From contig NZ_CP142208.1 of assembly GCF_036865545.1 (NCBI RefSeq), positions 310,001-374,000 of the forward strand: a DNA stretch of 64,000 nucleotides, in the 5' to 3' direction. How positions within the stretch are numbered: the first letter of the stretch is position 1; the number at the start of each line of letters is the position of its first letter. Of this stretch, positions 8,668-17,831 are shown piece by piece. The notes under the pieces are model-generated. The model was not told the origin of the DNA and ran no database searches. It worked only from the letters and a program-made list of their open reading frames with translations. Position numbers and translations under genes: made by a program. The stretch comes from Erwinia sp. E_sp_B01_1. Lineage in GTDB: Bacteria; Pseudomonadota; Gammaproteobacteria; Enterobacterales; Enterobacteriaceae.

Positions 8668-10927
8668 GCAGGCGTAACGCGTTAGCGGTGACTAATGCGG
8701 TAGCGCCTGAATCGGCCAGCACGGCCAGCCATAAGCCGGTGATGCCGAGCAGTGTAGTCACCAGAAAGACCGCTTTAAGCCCCAGCGCGATAGTGATGTT
8801 CTGACGGATATTGCTGTGCGTTGCCCTGGCCAGGCGGATCATCGTTGCCAGGCCGCCAAGCCGGTTATGGGTCAGGGCGGCATCGGCTGTTTCCAGTGCC
8901 ACATCGCTGCCACTGCCCATGGCAATCCCCACCGTGGCGGCTTTCATCGCTGGTGCATCGTTAATCCCATCGCCTGCCATGGCTACGGGCTGATGCTGAT
9001 TCAGCTCCCTGATGGCTGCCACCTTATCTGCGGGCAATAAGCCGGCGCGATAATCTATCCCAAGCTCACCGGCGATAGCTGCGGCAGCCCGGGGATTATC
9101 CCCGGTTAACATCAGAGTATGGATATTCAGCGCGCGCAGCTCTGCGAGAGCCTCTGCCGCATCGGCACGCAGGGTATCACGCAGGGCAATCAGAGCGGTT
9201 GGCAGTCCATCCTGCATCAGTACCACTACCGTGTTTCCTGCGGCTTCAAGCGTGGCCACGCGTTCAGCCTGCGCCCAATCCAGTCTGCCCTCAGCCAGCC
9301 TGCCAGGTGCGCTGATCAACAAGGTGTGACCTTCAACAATGGCTTCAACGCCGCTGCCAGCCAGTGCCCGCTGGGCGGTTGCCTGTGCCAGCGTCAGGTT
9401 TTGTTCAGCCGCCAGGGAGACAATGGCCTTCGCCAGCGGATGTGAGGAGCCGCTTTCCACCGCTGCCGCTTTGGCCAGCAGTGAGGATTCACTCTCTCCT
9501 GTCAGCGCAATCAGGGCAGTGACTTCAGGCTTACCCTGCGTCAGCGTACCGGTTTTATCGAAAGCCAGCGTGCGGATAGCGTTAAGACTCTCAAGTGCCG
9601 CACCGCCTTTAATTAACACGCCGCGGCGTGAGGCTGCTGCCAGGCCGGAAGTGATCGCCGCAGGCGTGGAGATAACCAGTGCGCAGGGGCAGCCAATCAG
9701 CAGCAGGGTGAGCCCTTTGTAAATCCAGGGTTGCCACTCTGCGCCCAGCAGCAGCGGAGGGATTACCGCTACCAGCAATGCCAGCGCCATGATCGCCGGG
9801 GTGTAGATACGGCTGAAACGATCGAGGAAACGTTCTATCGGTGCGCGGTTAGACTCGGCTTCTTCTATCAGGTGCAGGATACGGTCAACGGCACTTTCAC
9901 CCGGCTTTGATACCACTTCCAGCTGAACCTGGCGGTCGACGCTCAGGCAGCCTGCGGCTACGGCTTCGCCCTGCTGGCGCTCAACCGGAACTGATTCACC
10001 GGTTAAGGCGCTTTCATCAAAGCTGGCAAAGGAAGAGCGTAAAAGGGCATCGGCTGGCAGCCTGTCACCGGGGGCAACTTCAATAATATCGCCAGGGCGC
10101 AGCGCGTTCAGAGCAACGGTTTCACGCCGGTCTCCCCGGATACGGACAGCCTCTTCGGGTTTTAGCGCCATCAGCGCCGTTACGCCACGGCGTGCGCGGC
10201 TGGCGGCAAAAGACTCCAGCCGTTCACCCAGCAGAAACAGCAGCAGAACCATGGCAGCCTCTGAGGTAGCGCCGATAAATAAGGCCCCGATGGCTGCGAC
10301 AGTCATCAATGTTTCAATAGCAAAGGGGGTGCCGCTGCGGATCAGGCGCAATGCACTGCGGGCAACAGGCCAGGCTCCGGCCAGCGTGGTCAGGGTAAAG
10401 GCAATCTTTGCAGCCTGAGGGCTGATGAAGTGGATTGACCAGCTCAACAGCATCATCACGCAGAGCGATATAATGGCGCGATTTTCCTGCCAGAAGCCGG
10501 GATGATCCTCAACCGTCTTTGGCGCATTGCTGCGTTTCAGGGTAAACCCGGCCTGGATAACGGCGGCCTCAACCTGCCTGCTGACATCTTTGTCGGCGGT
10601 GACCACCAGTTTTTCCGTGGCGAACAGCACCCGGGCATGATTGACTTCAGCGAGTTTATTTACGGCCGTTTCGATTTTGCGGGCACAAGCCGGGCAATCC
10701 ATCCCGTTAATTATCCAGCTTAAACGTTCTGCCGAACCGGCATTGTCGCTTTCCTCATCAGGCTCGTCAGCCGGGCCGCATCCTGCATCACTGCAACAGC
10801 TGGTTTCCGGTGCTGCCATGCTGAGCGAAGCAATTTTTTTAATCACGGGACGAGGTTTGCTGGTGCAGCCATGCTGGCTGTGAGCGTGGGTCTGACCACA
10901 AGGGCAAGATGATGAGTGCGGGTGCAT
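8654..10927 (-). CDS. zntA: ZntA, Zn(II)/Cd(II)/Pb(II)-exporting P1B-type ATPase
   Basis: A 757-residue heavy-metal pump of the inner membrane. In order: a His/Cys-rich N-terminal extension (CPCG, CCSDAGC), one HMA domain with GMDCPAC around Cys78/Cys81, transmembrane helices, the metal-channel motif C413-P-C415, the phosphorylated Asp457 in DKTGTLT, and GDGINDAPA. It is about 25 residues longer than E. coli ZntA (732), all in the metal-binding N-terminus. The upstream operator with a 20-bp promoter spacer indicates control by ZntR. No zntR gene is in the window. Confidence 0.96.
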   Translation of the reverse strand: MHPHSSSCPCGQTHAHSQHGCTSKPRPVIKKIASLSMAAPETSCCSDAGCGPADEPDEESDNAGSAERLSWIINGMDCPACARKIETAVNKLAEVNHARVLFATEKLVVTADKDVSRQVEAAVIQAGFTLKRSNAPKTVEDHPGFWQENRAIISLCVMMLLSWSIHFISPQAAKIAFTLTTLAGAWPVARSALRLIRSGTPFAIETLMTVAAIGALFIGATSEAAMVLLLFLLGERLESFAASRARRGVTALMALKPEEAVRIRGDRRETVALNALRPGDIIEVAPGDRLPADALLRSSFASFDESALTGESVPVERQQGEAVAAGCLSVDRQVQLEVVSKPGESAVDRILHLIEEAESNRAPIERFLDRFSRIYTPAIMALALLVAVIPPLLLGAEWQPWIYKGLTLLLIGCPCALVISTPAAITSGLAAASRRGVLIKGGAALESLNAIRTLAFDKTGTLTQGKPEVTALIALTGESESSLLAKAAAVESGSSHPLAKAIVSLAAEQNLTLAQATAQRALAGSGVEAIVEGHTLLISAPGRLAEGRLDWAQAERVATLEAAGNTVVVLMQDGLPTALIALRDTLRADAAEALAELRALNIHTLMLTGDNPRAAAAIAGELGIDYRAGLLPADKVAAIRELNQHQPVAMAGDGINDAPAMKAATVGIAMGSGSDVALETADAALTHNRLGGLATMIRLARATHSNIRQNITIALGLKAVFLVTTLLGITGLWLAVLADSGATALVTANALRLLRKS

Positions 10928-10974
10928 AACGCCTCCTGATGGGCAACGGCGGGAAAGTGTCCCGCGATTGCGCC

Positions 10975-11006
10975 ATCTTACACTCTGGAGTGGACTCCAG
11001 AGTCAA
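10975..11006 (-). promoter_or_regulatory. ZntR-type zntA promoter with MerR-family operator
   Basis: On the minus strand, -35 TTGACT (11006-11001) and -10 TAAGAT (10980-10975) are separated by 20 bp, the over-long spacer typical of MerR-family promoters. Within the spacer is a perfect 10-bp inverted repeat, ACTCTGGAGT (10982-10991) and ACTCCAGAGT (10994-11003), which matches the known ZntR operator. Transcription points into zntA. Confidence 0.9.
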
Positions 11007-11018
11007 GGCAAAAGACGA

Positions 11019-11645
11019 TTAAAGATAGAGCGAACGGACAATCATAAAGTGGCCGGCAAAATAGCAGGCGGCGACAATAGCGCTGTCAGCGGTGAAGCGG
11101 TGGCGGTAGTGGCTACCCAGCCAGACAATATTGGCCAGCAACAGCAGCGAGGTACCGACCATCAGCGAGAAGCTGTAATCCGTTGGGCGGAAGAAATATT
11201 GTTCAGCAGCCAGCCAGACCATCAGCAGCGTCATGCCGATAAATGTACAAATCGGCCAGCGCAGATCTTCCAGCCTGGTCCAGATGGTGGCGATCAGGGC
11301 TGCCCCAATAATCAGCACTGCCAGCGGGATGGGCCAGAAGAAGGTCAGCGTCATGTTGCTGGCAAAGCACAGGGTGTAAAGCAGATGAGAAAGGAAGAAA
11401 GCACCGATGGCATAAAGCATGCGGCGGTTGGGTAACAGCGTGAGCGCGTCGCCAATCAGCGTGGCCAGCAGCCCGAAGAGGATCAAATAGTCCGTGGTAT
11501 TAAGCACCGGTGCCTGCCAAGCCAACGCCAGCAACAGCAGGAGAGTGACGGGCTTGAAGACCCACCGTTGCCACTGCGGGCCGCGATAGGAAGCGTCGAC
11601 ATATAACCAGCTGGAGAAAAAGACTGCCAGAAACGACCAAATCAT
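11019..11645 (-). CDS. yhhN: YhhN family integral membrane protein (TMEM86/lysoplasmalogenase-like)
   Basis: A 208-residue protein with about seven or eight hydrophobic segments, the same length as E. coli YhhN. The family includes eukaryotic lysoplasmalogenase TMEM86; activity of the bacterial protein is not established. Start at 11645 was chosen because CAAAGGGAC precedes it and the N-terminus ([16 protein letters not shown]) begins directly with a membrane segment. The operator-bearing zntA promoter lies just downstream of its stop, so zntA has its own promoter. Confidence 0.85.
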   Translation of the reverse strand: MIWSFLAVFFSSWLYVDASYRGPQWQRWVFKPVTLLLLLALAWQAPVLNTTDYLILFGLLATLIGDALTLLPNRRMLYAIGAFFLSHLLYTLCFASNMTLTFFWPIPLAVLIIGAALIATIWTRLEDLRWPICTFIGMTLLMVWLAAEQYFFRPTDYSFSLMVGTSLLLLANIVWLGSHYRHRFTADSAIVAACYFAGHFMIVRSLYL

Positions 11646-11796
11646 AATGTGTCCCTTTGTTTTAGAGGCAAAACTCCACAATTCTGAAAGTAGTTTAGGT
11701 CAGGTCTTCCCGATGTGACAATGGGACGGCTCTGGTTGTATCCTTTTGGTCCGTGGGAATGAATTGCATTGCCTGATAAGGAGGAAGAAGGGAAAT

Positions 11797-12147
11797 ATGA
11801 AGCCATCACTCATTTTTTTCGTCGTACTGGCTGTCATCGCCGTGCTGGCCACGCGGCAGTTTATCAAGCAGCGGCGGGAAGTCGCGGTAAATGATGCTTC
11901 GCCAGTGCGTTCAATACCGGCACAGGTCAAAGCCAAGAAAGAGGTTCCGATTACTAACCGCCGCTCTCGCCAGCGTGAAGTTATTCCGGTAGAGGAGATG
12001 CGTTACGAGGCCTGGTTCCACCCTTTAAACGGGGCAGGCGATTTCAAACTGGTGTTGAAAGAGCAGGATTACAGGCAGATTGACCAGGGTGAGAAAGGGC
12101 AGTTAAAAATTCAGGGAACGCGGTTTATTTCGTTCAGCAGTCGGTAA
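11797..12147 (+). CDS. yhhM: YhhM, DUF2500 family protein with N-terminal membrane anchor
   Basis: A 116-residue protein: one N-terminal hydrophobic segment (LIFFVVLAVIAVLATRQFI), a basic linker containing NRRSRQREV, then a small beta-rich domain ending in GTRFISFSS. It corresponds to E. coli YhhM (DUF2500), of unknown function. The start at 11797 follows GAAGAAGGGA, and an upstream in-frame GTG at 11746 lacks a site. It is divergent from yhhN and convergent with yhhL. Confidence 0.82.
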   Translation: MKPSLIFFVVLAVIAVLATRQFIKQRREVAVNDASPVRSIPAQVKAKKEVPITNRRSRQREVIPVEEMRYEAWFHPLNGAGDFKLVLKEQDYRQIDQGEKGQLKIQGTRFISFSSR

Positions 12148-12200
12148 GCTTGCCGAAAAAGCAGGGGATGACCGCGCTTTTTCGGCTGATTTACTGCTTT

Positions 12201-12470
12201 TTACTTCTTCGGCATAAATTTTTTCTGCCATGCCAGCAGTTCAAATACGCCGAAGAAGAAGATTTTTATCTGCATCAGGCCACTGAGTTTAGGGGCATCT
12301 TTCGGTTGCGTTGCCCGCATCAACACCAGCTGCAGGCCATGCATGATCACCATGAAAAACAGCGCCACATCGATAAAATACTTCAGCGGTTTGGGGAAGG
12401 GATGCACCAGGTTGAGCAACAAAAAGGCCCAGACGCAGGCCATCAACAGCCGGCCAAGATTAATCAGCAT
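12201..12470 (-). CDS. yhhL: YhhL, DUF1145 family protein (internal start within the rsmD fusion)
   Basis: The 89-residue C-terminal part of the fused frame equals the full length of E. coli YhhL. Its ATG (12470-12468) is preceded by GAAGGAAGAG, a good ribosome-binding site, so independent translation is likely. Two hydrophobic stretches (ACVWAFLLLNLV and FIDVALFFMVIMHGLQLVLM) indicate an inner-membrane protein. Function unknown. Listed separately because the usual annotation would show it as its own gene. Confidence 0.6.
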   Translation of the reverse strand: MLINLGRLLMACVWAFLLLNLVHPFPKPLKYFIDVALFFMVIMHGLQLVLMRATQPKDAPKLSGLMQIKIFFFGVFELLAWQKKFMPKK

Positions 12471-13064
12471 TTTCTCTTCCTTCTCAATAACCTGACGAAT
12501 ATAGAGGCGATACGCTACCTGCCCGGCAATCTTCTCACGATGCAGCTTCCAGTTGACCGGCACGGGCGGCAGGCCCTGCTCGACTTCGCTTTCGACATAA
12601 ATAAGCGCGTTATCCGCCAGCCAGCCTTTCTGTTCCAGCAGCTCAAGAGTCTGGTCTAACAGCCCTTTGCGGAACGGAGGATCAATAAATACCAGATCGT
12701 GAGGCTCTCCACTCTGCGCCAGAAACTGCAAAGTATTGGTGTTCACCACACGACCTGTTTTTGCTGCCAGAGTAGCGAGGTTCTGCTCCAGTTGGCGGGC
12801 CACCGGGCGTTCCAGCTCCAGTAACGTGACCGAGGCTGCATGGCGCGAAAGCGCTTCAAGGCCCAGCGCACCGCTGCCGGCAAAACAGTCCAGACACTTT
12901 GCTCCCTGAATATCGGGTGCCAGCCAGTTAAACAGGGTTTCACGAACGCGATCGGTCGTGGGACGAAGGCCGGCGCTGTCGGGCACCGGAAGTTTTCTGC
13001 CGCGCCACAAACCACCAATAATGCGGATTTGTCCGGCGCCGCCGCTGCGGGGATTTTTATTCAT
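12201..13064 (-). CDS. rsmD: RsmD-YhhL in-frame fusion: 16S rRNA m2G966 methyltransferase plus DUF1145 membrane protein
   Basis: One uninterrupted frame of 287 codons encodes two proteins that are separate in E. coli. Residues 1-198 are RsmD, with the SAM motif FAGSGALGLEAL and the catalytic FIDPPF; RsmD methylates guanine 966 of 16S rRNA. Residues 199-287 are YhhL (DUF1145), a small membrane protein with two hydrophobic segments, beginning MLINLGRLLMACVW. The junction codon AAA is one substitution from TAA. A ribosome-binding site (GAAGGAAGAG) just before Met199 means YhhL may also be made separately. It is divergent from ftsY. Confidence 0.85.
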   Translation of the reverse strand: MNKNPRSGGAGQIRIIGGLWRGRKLPVPDSAGLRPTTDRVRETLFNWLAPDIQGAKCLDCFAGSGALGLEALSRHAASVTLLELERPVARQLEQNLATLAAKTGRVVNTNTLQFLAQSGEPHDLVFIDPPFRKGLLDQTLELLEQKGWLADNALIYVESEVEQGLPPVPVNWKLHREKIAGQVAYRLYIRQVIEKEEKMLINLGRLLMACVWAFLLLNLVHPFPKPLKYFIDVALFFMVIMHGLQLVLMRATQPKDAPKLSGLMQIKIFFFGVFELLAWQKKFMPKK

Positions 13065-13229
13065 GCTGCTGAACTCTTCATAATTTGTTGCACAGTTTAA
13101 CGGGCTTACCGGGCGGAGGAAACGTAAAAAGGGTGCTGTGTTGCGTTAGCAGGAAAGTGTTAGACTAGGGGATTAAGATGATTTTCAGAGACCTGACAGT
13201 TTTTTCCCCGCGAGGAGTGTGGTTGCACC

Positions 13230-14908
13230 ATGGCAAAAAATAAGAAACGTGGCTTTTTTCCTGGCTGGGATTAGGGCGTGAAGATAAAACGCCGCAGGAA
13301 GAGACGCCAGATCAGCAGCAGTCCGGGGATGTTACTGCAACAGATGCCGCCACGCCCGCAAAACCCGAGGCTGAGCAGCGCGCTGAAGAGATTGTTGAAG
13401 TAACGGAAAACGTTGCTCACGATCAGGCCACCCACCCGGAACGCGTAAGTGAATCTGCCACGGCAGAACCGTTACAACCGGAAGTCGTGGCGGTAGTTAA
13501 GCCTGAGCCCGAAGAAGAATATCTGCCGGAAGCCGTGGCTGAGACTAAGTCTGAGCCGGAAGAGGAATATCTGCCGGAAGCCGTGGCTGAAGCTAAGCCT
13601 GAGCCAGAAGAAGAATATCTGCCGGAAGCCGTGGCTGAGGCTAAGCCTGAGCCCGAAGAAGAATATCTGCCGGAAGCCGTGGCTGAGGCTAAGCCTGAGC
13701 CCGAAGAAGAATATCTGCCGGAAGAGGTGGCTGAGACTAAACCTGAGCCGGAAGAAGAATATCTGCCGGAAGAAGTGGCTGAGTTTAAACCTGAGCCGGA
13801 AGAAGAGTATCTGCCGGAAGAGGTGGCTGAGAGTGAGCCAGAGGATGAGATCCTGCCGGAAGAGCTGGAAGCTATCGCTCTGGCTTCCGGGGCTTCTGAG
13901 GCTGAACTGATTGAACAGGAAGAGTCTGTTGCGGCCGCGCTGGCGAAAGTTGAGCAGGCTGAACAAACCGAACAGCAGCGTCCGACCAAAGAAGGCTTCT
14001 TTGCCCGCCTGAAACGCAGCTTGGTGAAAACCCGTCAGAATCTGGGGTCCGGATTTATCGGGTTGTTCCGGGGTAAAAAGATCGACGACGATCTGTTTGA
14101 AGAGCTGGAAGAGCAGCTTTTGATTGCAGATGTAGGGGTAGAGACCACTCGCCGTATTATCAATAACCTGACGCAACAGGCTAACCGCAAACAGCTACGG
14201 GATGCTGAAGCCCTGTATGGTCTGCTGAAACAGGAGATGTCAGAAATCCTGGCCAAAGTAGAGGCACCGCTTGAAGTCACTGGGAAAACGCCGTTTGTGA
14301 TCCTGATGGTTGGTGTTAACGGCGTCGGTAAAACCACCACCATCGGTAAACTGGCCCGTCAGTACCAGGCCGAAGGCAAATCAGTGATGCTGGCAGCCGG
14401 AGATACCTTCCGCGCAGCAGCCGTTGAGCAATTGCAGGTGTGGGGCCAGCGTAACGATATTCCAGTGATTGCTCAGCATACCGGTGCGGATTCCGCCTCG
14501 GTAATTTTTGATGCCATTCAGGCTGCTAAAGCCCGCCACGTAGACGTGCTGATTGCGGATACCGCCGGGCGTCTGCAGAACAAGGCGCACCTGATGGAAG
14601 AGCTGAAAAAAATCACCCGCGTGATGAAAAAGCTCGACGAGCAGGCTCCGCATGAGGTGATGCTGACCATCGACGCCAGCACCGGCCAGAATGCTATCAG
14701 CCAGACTAAGCTGTTCCATGAGGCTGTTGGGCTGACGGGGATCACCCTGACCAAGCTGGACGGTACAGCGAAAGGTGGGGTGATCTTCTCGGTCGCCGAT
14801 CAGTTTGCCATTCCGATTCGCTATATCGGCGTGGGTGAAGGCATCGAAGATTTACGCTCGTTTAAAGCTGACGATTTTATAGAGGCACTTTTTGCCCGAG
14901 AGGACTAA
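13230..14908 (+). CDS. ftsY: FtsY, signal recognition particle receptor GTPase (frameshifted at codon 10 region)
   Basis: The GTPase that docks SRP-ribosome complexes at the membrane. The start (MAKNKKRGFF) is followed by a shift: a T6 run at 13254-13259 needs one more T to read GFFSWLGLGRED, as in E. coli. As written the frame stops at 13272. With the base restored the protein is 559 residues: N-terminal amphipathic segment, long acidic A domain with seven 16-residue repeats, then the N and G domains with GVNGVGKTTT, DTAGRL and TKLDGTAKG. FtsY is essential, so sequencing error is likelier than loss. A downstream GTG (13487) gives only a truncated frame. First gene of ftsYEX. Confidence 0.92.
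13499..13834 (+). repeat. Seven tandem 48-bp repeats in the FtsY acidic domain
   Basis: Seven direct units of 48 bp encode the 16-residue block KPEPEEEYLPEAVAEA with small changes (AVAEA, EVAET, EVAEF). The central units are nearly identical at the DNA level, suggesting recent expansion or homogenisation. They add strong negative charge to the membrane-targeting A domain, whose sequence is variable between species. Confidence 0.9.
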
Positions 14909-14913
14909 TTAGG

Positions 14914-15579
14914 ATGATTCGCTTTGAAGAAGTCAGTAAGGCTTATCTCGGCGGTCGGCAAGCGCTTCAGGGGGTAGATTTTCATCTGCGTCCGGGAGAA
15001 ATGGCGTTTCTGACCGGACATTCCGGGGCCGGGAAAAGCACCCTGCTAAAGCTTATTTGTGGTATCGAGCGCCCAAGTGCCGGCCAGATCTGGTTCAGCG
15101 GCCATGACATCAGTCGCCTGAAAAACAGCGAAGTGCCGTTTTTGCGCCGCCAGATCGGTATGATCTTTCAGGACCACCACCTGTTGATGGATCGTTCCGT
15201 ATATGACAACGTGGCCATTCCGTTGATCATCGCCGGGGCCAGCGGAGAAGATATTCGCCGTCGCGTATCTGCCGCGCTGGACAAAGTGGGCCTGCTGGAC
15301 AAGGCCAAAAGCTATCCGATCCAACTTTCTGGCGGTGAACAGCAGCGTGTAGGCATTGCCCGCGCCGTGGTAAACAAACCTGCCGTTCTGCTGGCTGATG
15401 AACCCACCGGTAACCTGGATGATGCTCTGTCGGAAGATATCCTTCGCCTGTTCGAAGAGTTCAACCGTGTTGGCGTCACCGTACTGATGGCAACCCATGA
15501 CCGGGCGCTGATCGCCCGGCGTAATTATCGCCTGATGACTTTAAATCAGGGACGTTTGCACGGAGGCCAGGGTGGTTAA
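14914..15579 (+). CDS. ftsE: FtsE, cell-division ABC-type ATPase
   Basis: A 221-residue ATPase with Walker [10 protein letters not shown], signature [14 protein letters not shown], and Walker [12 protein letters not shown]. With FtsX it forms an envelope complex that activates periplasmic amidases through EnvC at the septum. It begins 5 bp after ftsY and overlaps ftsX by 8 bp, so the three are one operon. Length is the same as E. coli FtsE within one residue. Confidence 0.96.
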   Translation: MIRFEEVSKAYLGGRQALQGVDFHLRPGEMAFLTGHSGAGKSTLLKLICGIERPSAGQIWFSGHDISRLKNSEVPFLRRQIGMIFQDHHLLMDRSVYDNVAIPLIIAGASGEDIRRRVSAALDKVGLLDKAKSYPIQLSGGEQQRVGIARAVVNKPAVLLADEPTGNLDDALSEDILRLFEEFNRVGVTVLMATHDRALIARRNYRLMTLNQGRLHGGQGG

Positions 15580-16564
15580 TAAACGCAATTCCCGGACGCC
15601 TGCACCCAAAGCGGCAAAACAGAAGCGCCCCTCTAAAAGCAAAGCGCTGAAAGGCGGCTGGCAGGAGCAGTGGCGATATGCGCTGCATGGCTCGCTTTCT
15701 GATATGTGGCGTCAACCGTTAGCCACCTTGCTGACGGTGATGGTGATTGCCATCTCACTGACGTTGCCAAGCGTATGCTACATGGTGTGGAAAAACGTCA
15801 ATCAGGCAGCAGAACAATGGTATCCCGCACCTCAGTTGACGGTTTACCTGAGTAAAACGCTGGATGACGACGCGGCAGAAAATGTTGTGGCGCAGTTGAA
15901 GAAAGAAGATGGCGTGGACAAAGTGAATTATCTGTCCCGCGAAGAGGCGATGGGCGAGTTCCGCAACTGGTCTGGTTTTGGTGGCGCGATGGACATGCTG
16001 GAGCAGAATCCACTGCCTGCCGTTGCCATCATCACGCCAAAGATGACCTTCCAGAGCAACGACACCATGAATAACCTGCGCGACCGCGTATCGAAAGTGC
16101 AGGGCGTGGATGAAGTGAAGATGGATGACAGCTGGTTTGCCCGCCTTGCCGCGCTGACCGGCCTGGTCGGCCAGGTGGCAGCCATGATCGGTATTCTGAT
16201 GATTGTGGCCGTGTTCCTTGTGATCGGTAACAGCGTGCGGCTCAGTATCTTTGCGCGTCGCGACACCATCAATGTGCAGAAGCTGATTGGCGCAACAGAT
16301 GGCTTTATTCTGCGGCCTTTCCTTTATGGCGGTGCGTTGCTCGGATTCGCCGGTGCGCTGCTGTCGTTGATCCTTTCAGAAGTCCTGGTGTTCCGTCTGG
16401 AAACGGTAGTGACTCAGGTTGCCGCCGTCTTTGGCACCACCTTTAATCTGACCGGTTTAGCCTGGGATGAGAGCCTGCTGCTGCTGCTGGTCTCCGCCAT
16501 GATTGGCTGGATAGCCGCCTGGCTGGCGACGGTGCAACATTTACGTCGATTTACGCCGCAGTAA
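15572..16564 (+). CDS. ftsX: FtsX, cell-division permease-like protein
   Basis: A 330-residue membrane protein: a basic cytoplasmic N-terminus, one membrane segment ([19 protein letters not shown]), a large periplasmic loop that binds EnvC, then three C-terminal membrane segments. Start codon GTG at 15572 with GGAGG upstream, overlapping the end of ftsE. About 20 residues shorter than E. coli FtsX at the N-terminus. Partner of FtsE in the divisome. Confidence 0.93.
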   Translation: MVNKRNSRTPAPKAAKQKRPSKSKALKGGWQEQWRYALHGSLSDMWRQPLATLLTVMVIAISLTLPSVCYMVWKNVNQAAEQWYPAPQLTVYLSKTLDDDAAENVVAQLKKEDGVDKVNYLSREEAMGEFRNWSGFGGAMDMLEQNPLPAVAIITPKMTFQSNDTMNNLRDRVSKVQGVDEVKMDDSWFARLAALTGLVGQVAAMIGILMIVAVFLVIGNSVRLSIFARRDTINVQKLIGATDGFILRPFLYGGALLGFAGALLSLILSEVLVFRLETVVTQVAAVFGTTFNLTGLAWDESLLLLLVSAMIGWIAAWLATVQHLRRFTPQ

Positions 16565-16703
16565 CCCCTTTACATCTTTTTTGTTATAATCTTCCTCTGT
16601 TGCGTGAGTCCCCTGCACAGAGGAAGTTTTTATTCTACACTTCCCCTCCGGAGACTCCCCCTGCCCAGACGGTGTGTAATTTATGCACTGCTGACAGTGA
16701 ACT

Positions 16704-16778
16704 TGTGGATAACTTTAGAGTCGAAGTAGCACAGATTGCTTTCATTTCTGGCTGCCGTTCACGTAGGCTTGTGGATTG
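16704..16778. promoter_or_regulatory. rpoH upstream region with two DnaA-box-like sites
   Basis: TGTGGATAA at 16704-16712 is a perfect DnaA box (TTATCCACA on the other strand), and TGTGGATTG at 16770-16778 is a near match. The multi-promoter region of rpoH in E. coli is also bound by DnaA, so the arrangement looks conserved. The 260-bp ftsX-rpoH gap contains no supported gene. Confidence 0.55.
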
Positions 16779-16824
16779 TGCAGGGAAATGCACAGCATCA
16801 TTGTTGAAAACAGAGAGGGTTTGA

Positions 16825-17679
16825 ATGACCAAAGAAATGCAAACTTTAGCTATTGCTCCTTTAGGCAACCTGGATTCCTATATCCGTGCTGCCAATGCCT
16901 GGCCTATGCTGACGGCAGAAGAGGAAAAAGCGTTGGCTGAACGGCTGCATTACCAGGGCGATCTGGAAGCAGCTAAAACGCTGATCCTGTCTCACCTGCG
17001 CTTTGTTGTTCATGTCGCTCGTAACTATTCGGGCTACGGCTTGCCGCAGGCTGATCTGATTCAGGAAGGGAATATCGGCCTGATGAAGGCAGTGCGTCGC
17101 TTTAACCCGGAGGTGGGCGTACGTCTGGTCTCTTTTGCGGTGCACTGGATCAAAGCCGAAATTCACGAATATGTCCTGCGTAACTGGCGTATTGTGAAGG
17201 TCGCCACCACCAAGGCTCAGCGCAAGCTGTTCTTTAACCTGCGTAAAGCCAAGCAGCGTTTAGGCTGGTTTAATCAGGACGAAGTGGAGATGGTTGCCCG
17301 TGAACTGGGTGTTTCCAGCAAAGATGTGCTGGAGATGGAGTCGCGTATGGCGGCCCAGGACATGACTTTCGATCCTACGCCGGATGATGAAGGTGAAGGC
17401 CGCTCTATGGCGCCTATGCTCTACCTGCAGGATAAGTCCTCTGACTTTGCCGGTGGCATTGAGGAAGATAACTGGGATGCGCATGCTGCGGATAAACTCA
17501 GTGATGCGATGCAGGGTCTTGATGAGCGTAGCCAGGACATTATCCGTGCCCGCTGGCTGGACGATGACAACAAAACCACCCTGCAGGAACTGGCCGATAA
17601 ATACGGCGTTTCTGCAGAGCGTGTGCGTCAGCTTGAAAAGAACGCGATGAAAAAACTGCGTGTCGCTATCGAAGCGTAA
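16825..17679 (+). CDS. rpoH: RpoH, heat-shock sigma factor sigma-32
   Basis: A 284-residue sigma-70-family factor directing RNA polymerase to chaperone and protease genes. Region 2 ([19 protein letters not shown]), the sigma-32-specific RpoH box QRKLFFNLR at about residues 132-140, and region 4 with a helix-turn-helix ([20 protein letters not shown]) are all present. Same length as E. coli. In E. coli its early coding region folds as a thermosensor; the matching segment is present but the fold was not computed. Followed by a strong terminator. Confidence 0.97.
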   Translation: MTKEMQTLAIAPLGNLDSYIRAANAWPMLTAEEEKALAERLHYQGDLEAAKTLILSHLRFVVHVARNYSGYGLPQADLIQEGNIGLMKAVRRFNPEVGVRLVSFAVHWIKAEIHEYVLRNWRIVKVATTKAQRKLFFNLRKAKQRLGWFNQDEVEMVARELGVSSKDVLEMESRMAAQDMTFDPTPDDEGEGRSMAPMLYLQDKSSDFAGGIEEDNWDAHAADKLSDAMQGLDERSQDIIRARWLDDDNKTTLQELADKYGVSAERVRQLEKNAMKKLRVAIEA

Positions 17680-17696
17680 ACCACAAGTTAATCAGG

Positions 17697-17726
17697 AAAG
17701 GGCGACTTCGGGTCGCCCTTTCTGTT
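17697..17726 (+). terminator. Rho-independent terminator of rpoH
   Basis: AAAGGGCGAC (17697-17706) pairs with GTCGCCCTTT (17712-17721) around a short TTCGG loop, followed by CTGTTT. It lies 17 bp after the rpoH stop. Confidence 0.85.
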
Positions 17727-17831
17727 TCTGCGGCAAAGGCAGCTTTGAAATCTGTAACGTGCCTGGTGTGCAAAATGTCTGACGTGCCTGCTTCTGATGC
17801 CGCATCCCGTACTCTGCCGTTCAGATAGCGC

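Noticed and set aside
13423..14176. Minus-strand frames rich in Ser or Phe opposite ftsY
   Set aside because: They are the antisense of the acidic tandem repeats in FtsY, a common artefact of repeats.
13487..14908. GTG start at 13487 as the true ftsY start
   Set aside because: The upstream MAKNKKRGFF start and the T-run repair explain the locus better. This GTG falls inside the acidic domain without a convincing ribosome-binding site.
16600..16824. Plus-strand frame of 74 residues before rpoH
   Set aside because: It overlaps the multi-promoter region with DnaA boxes and ends at the rpoH start; no protein similarity.
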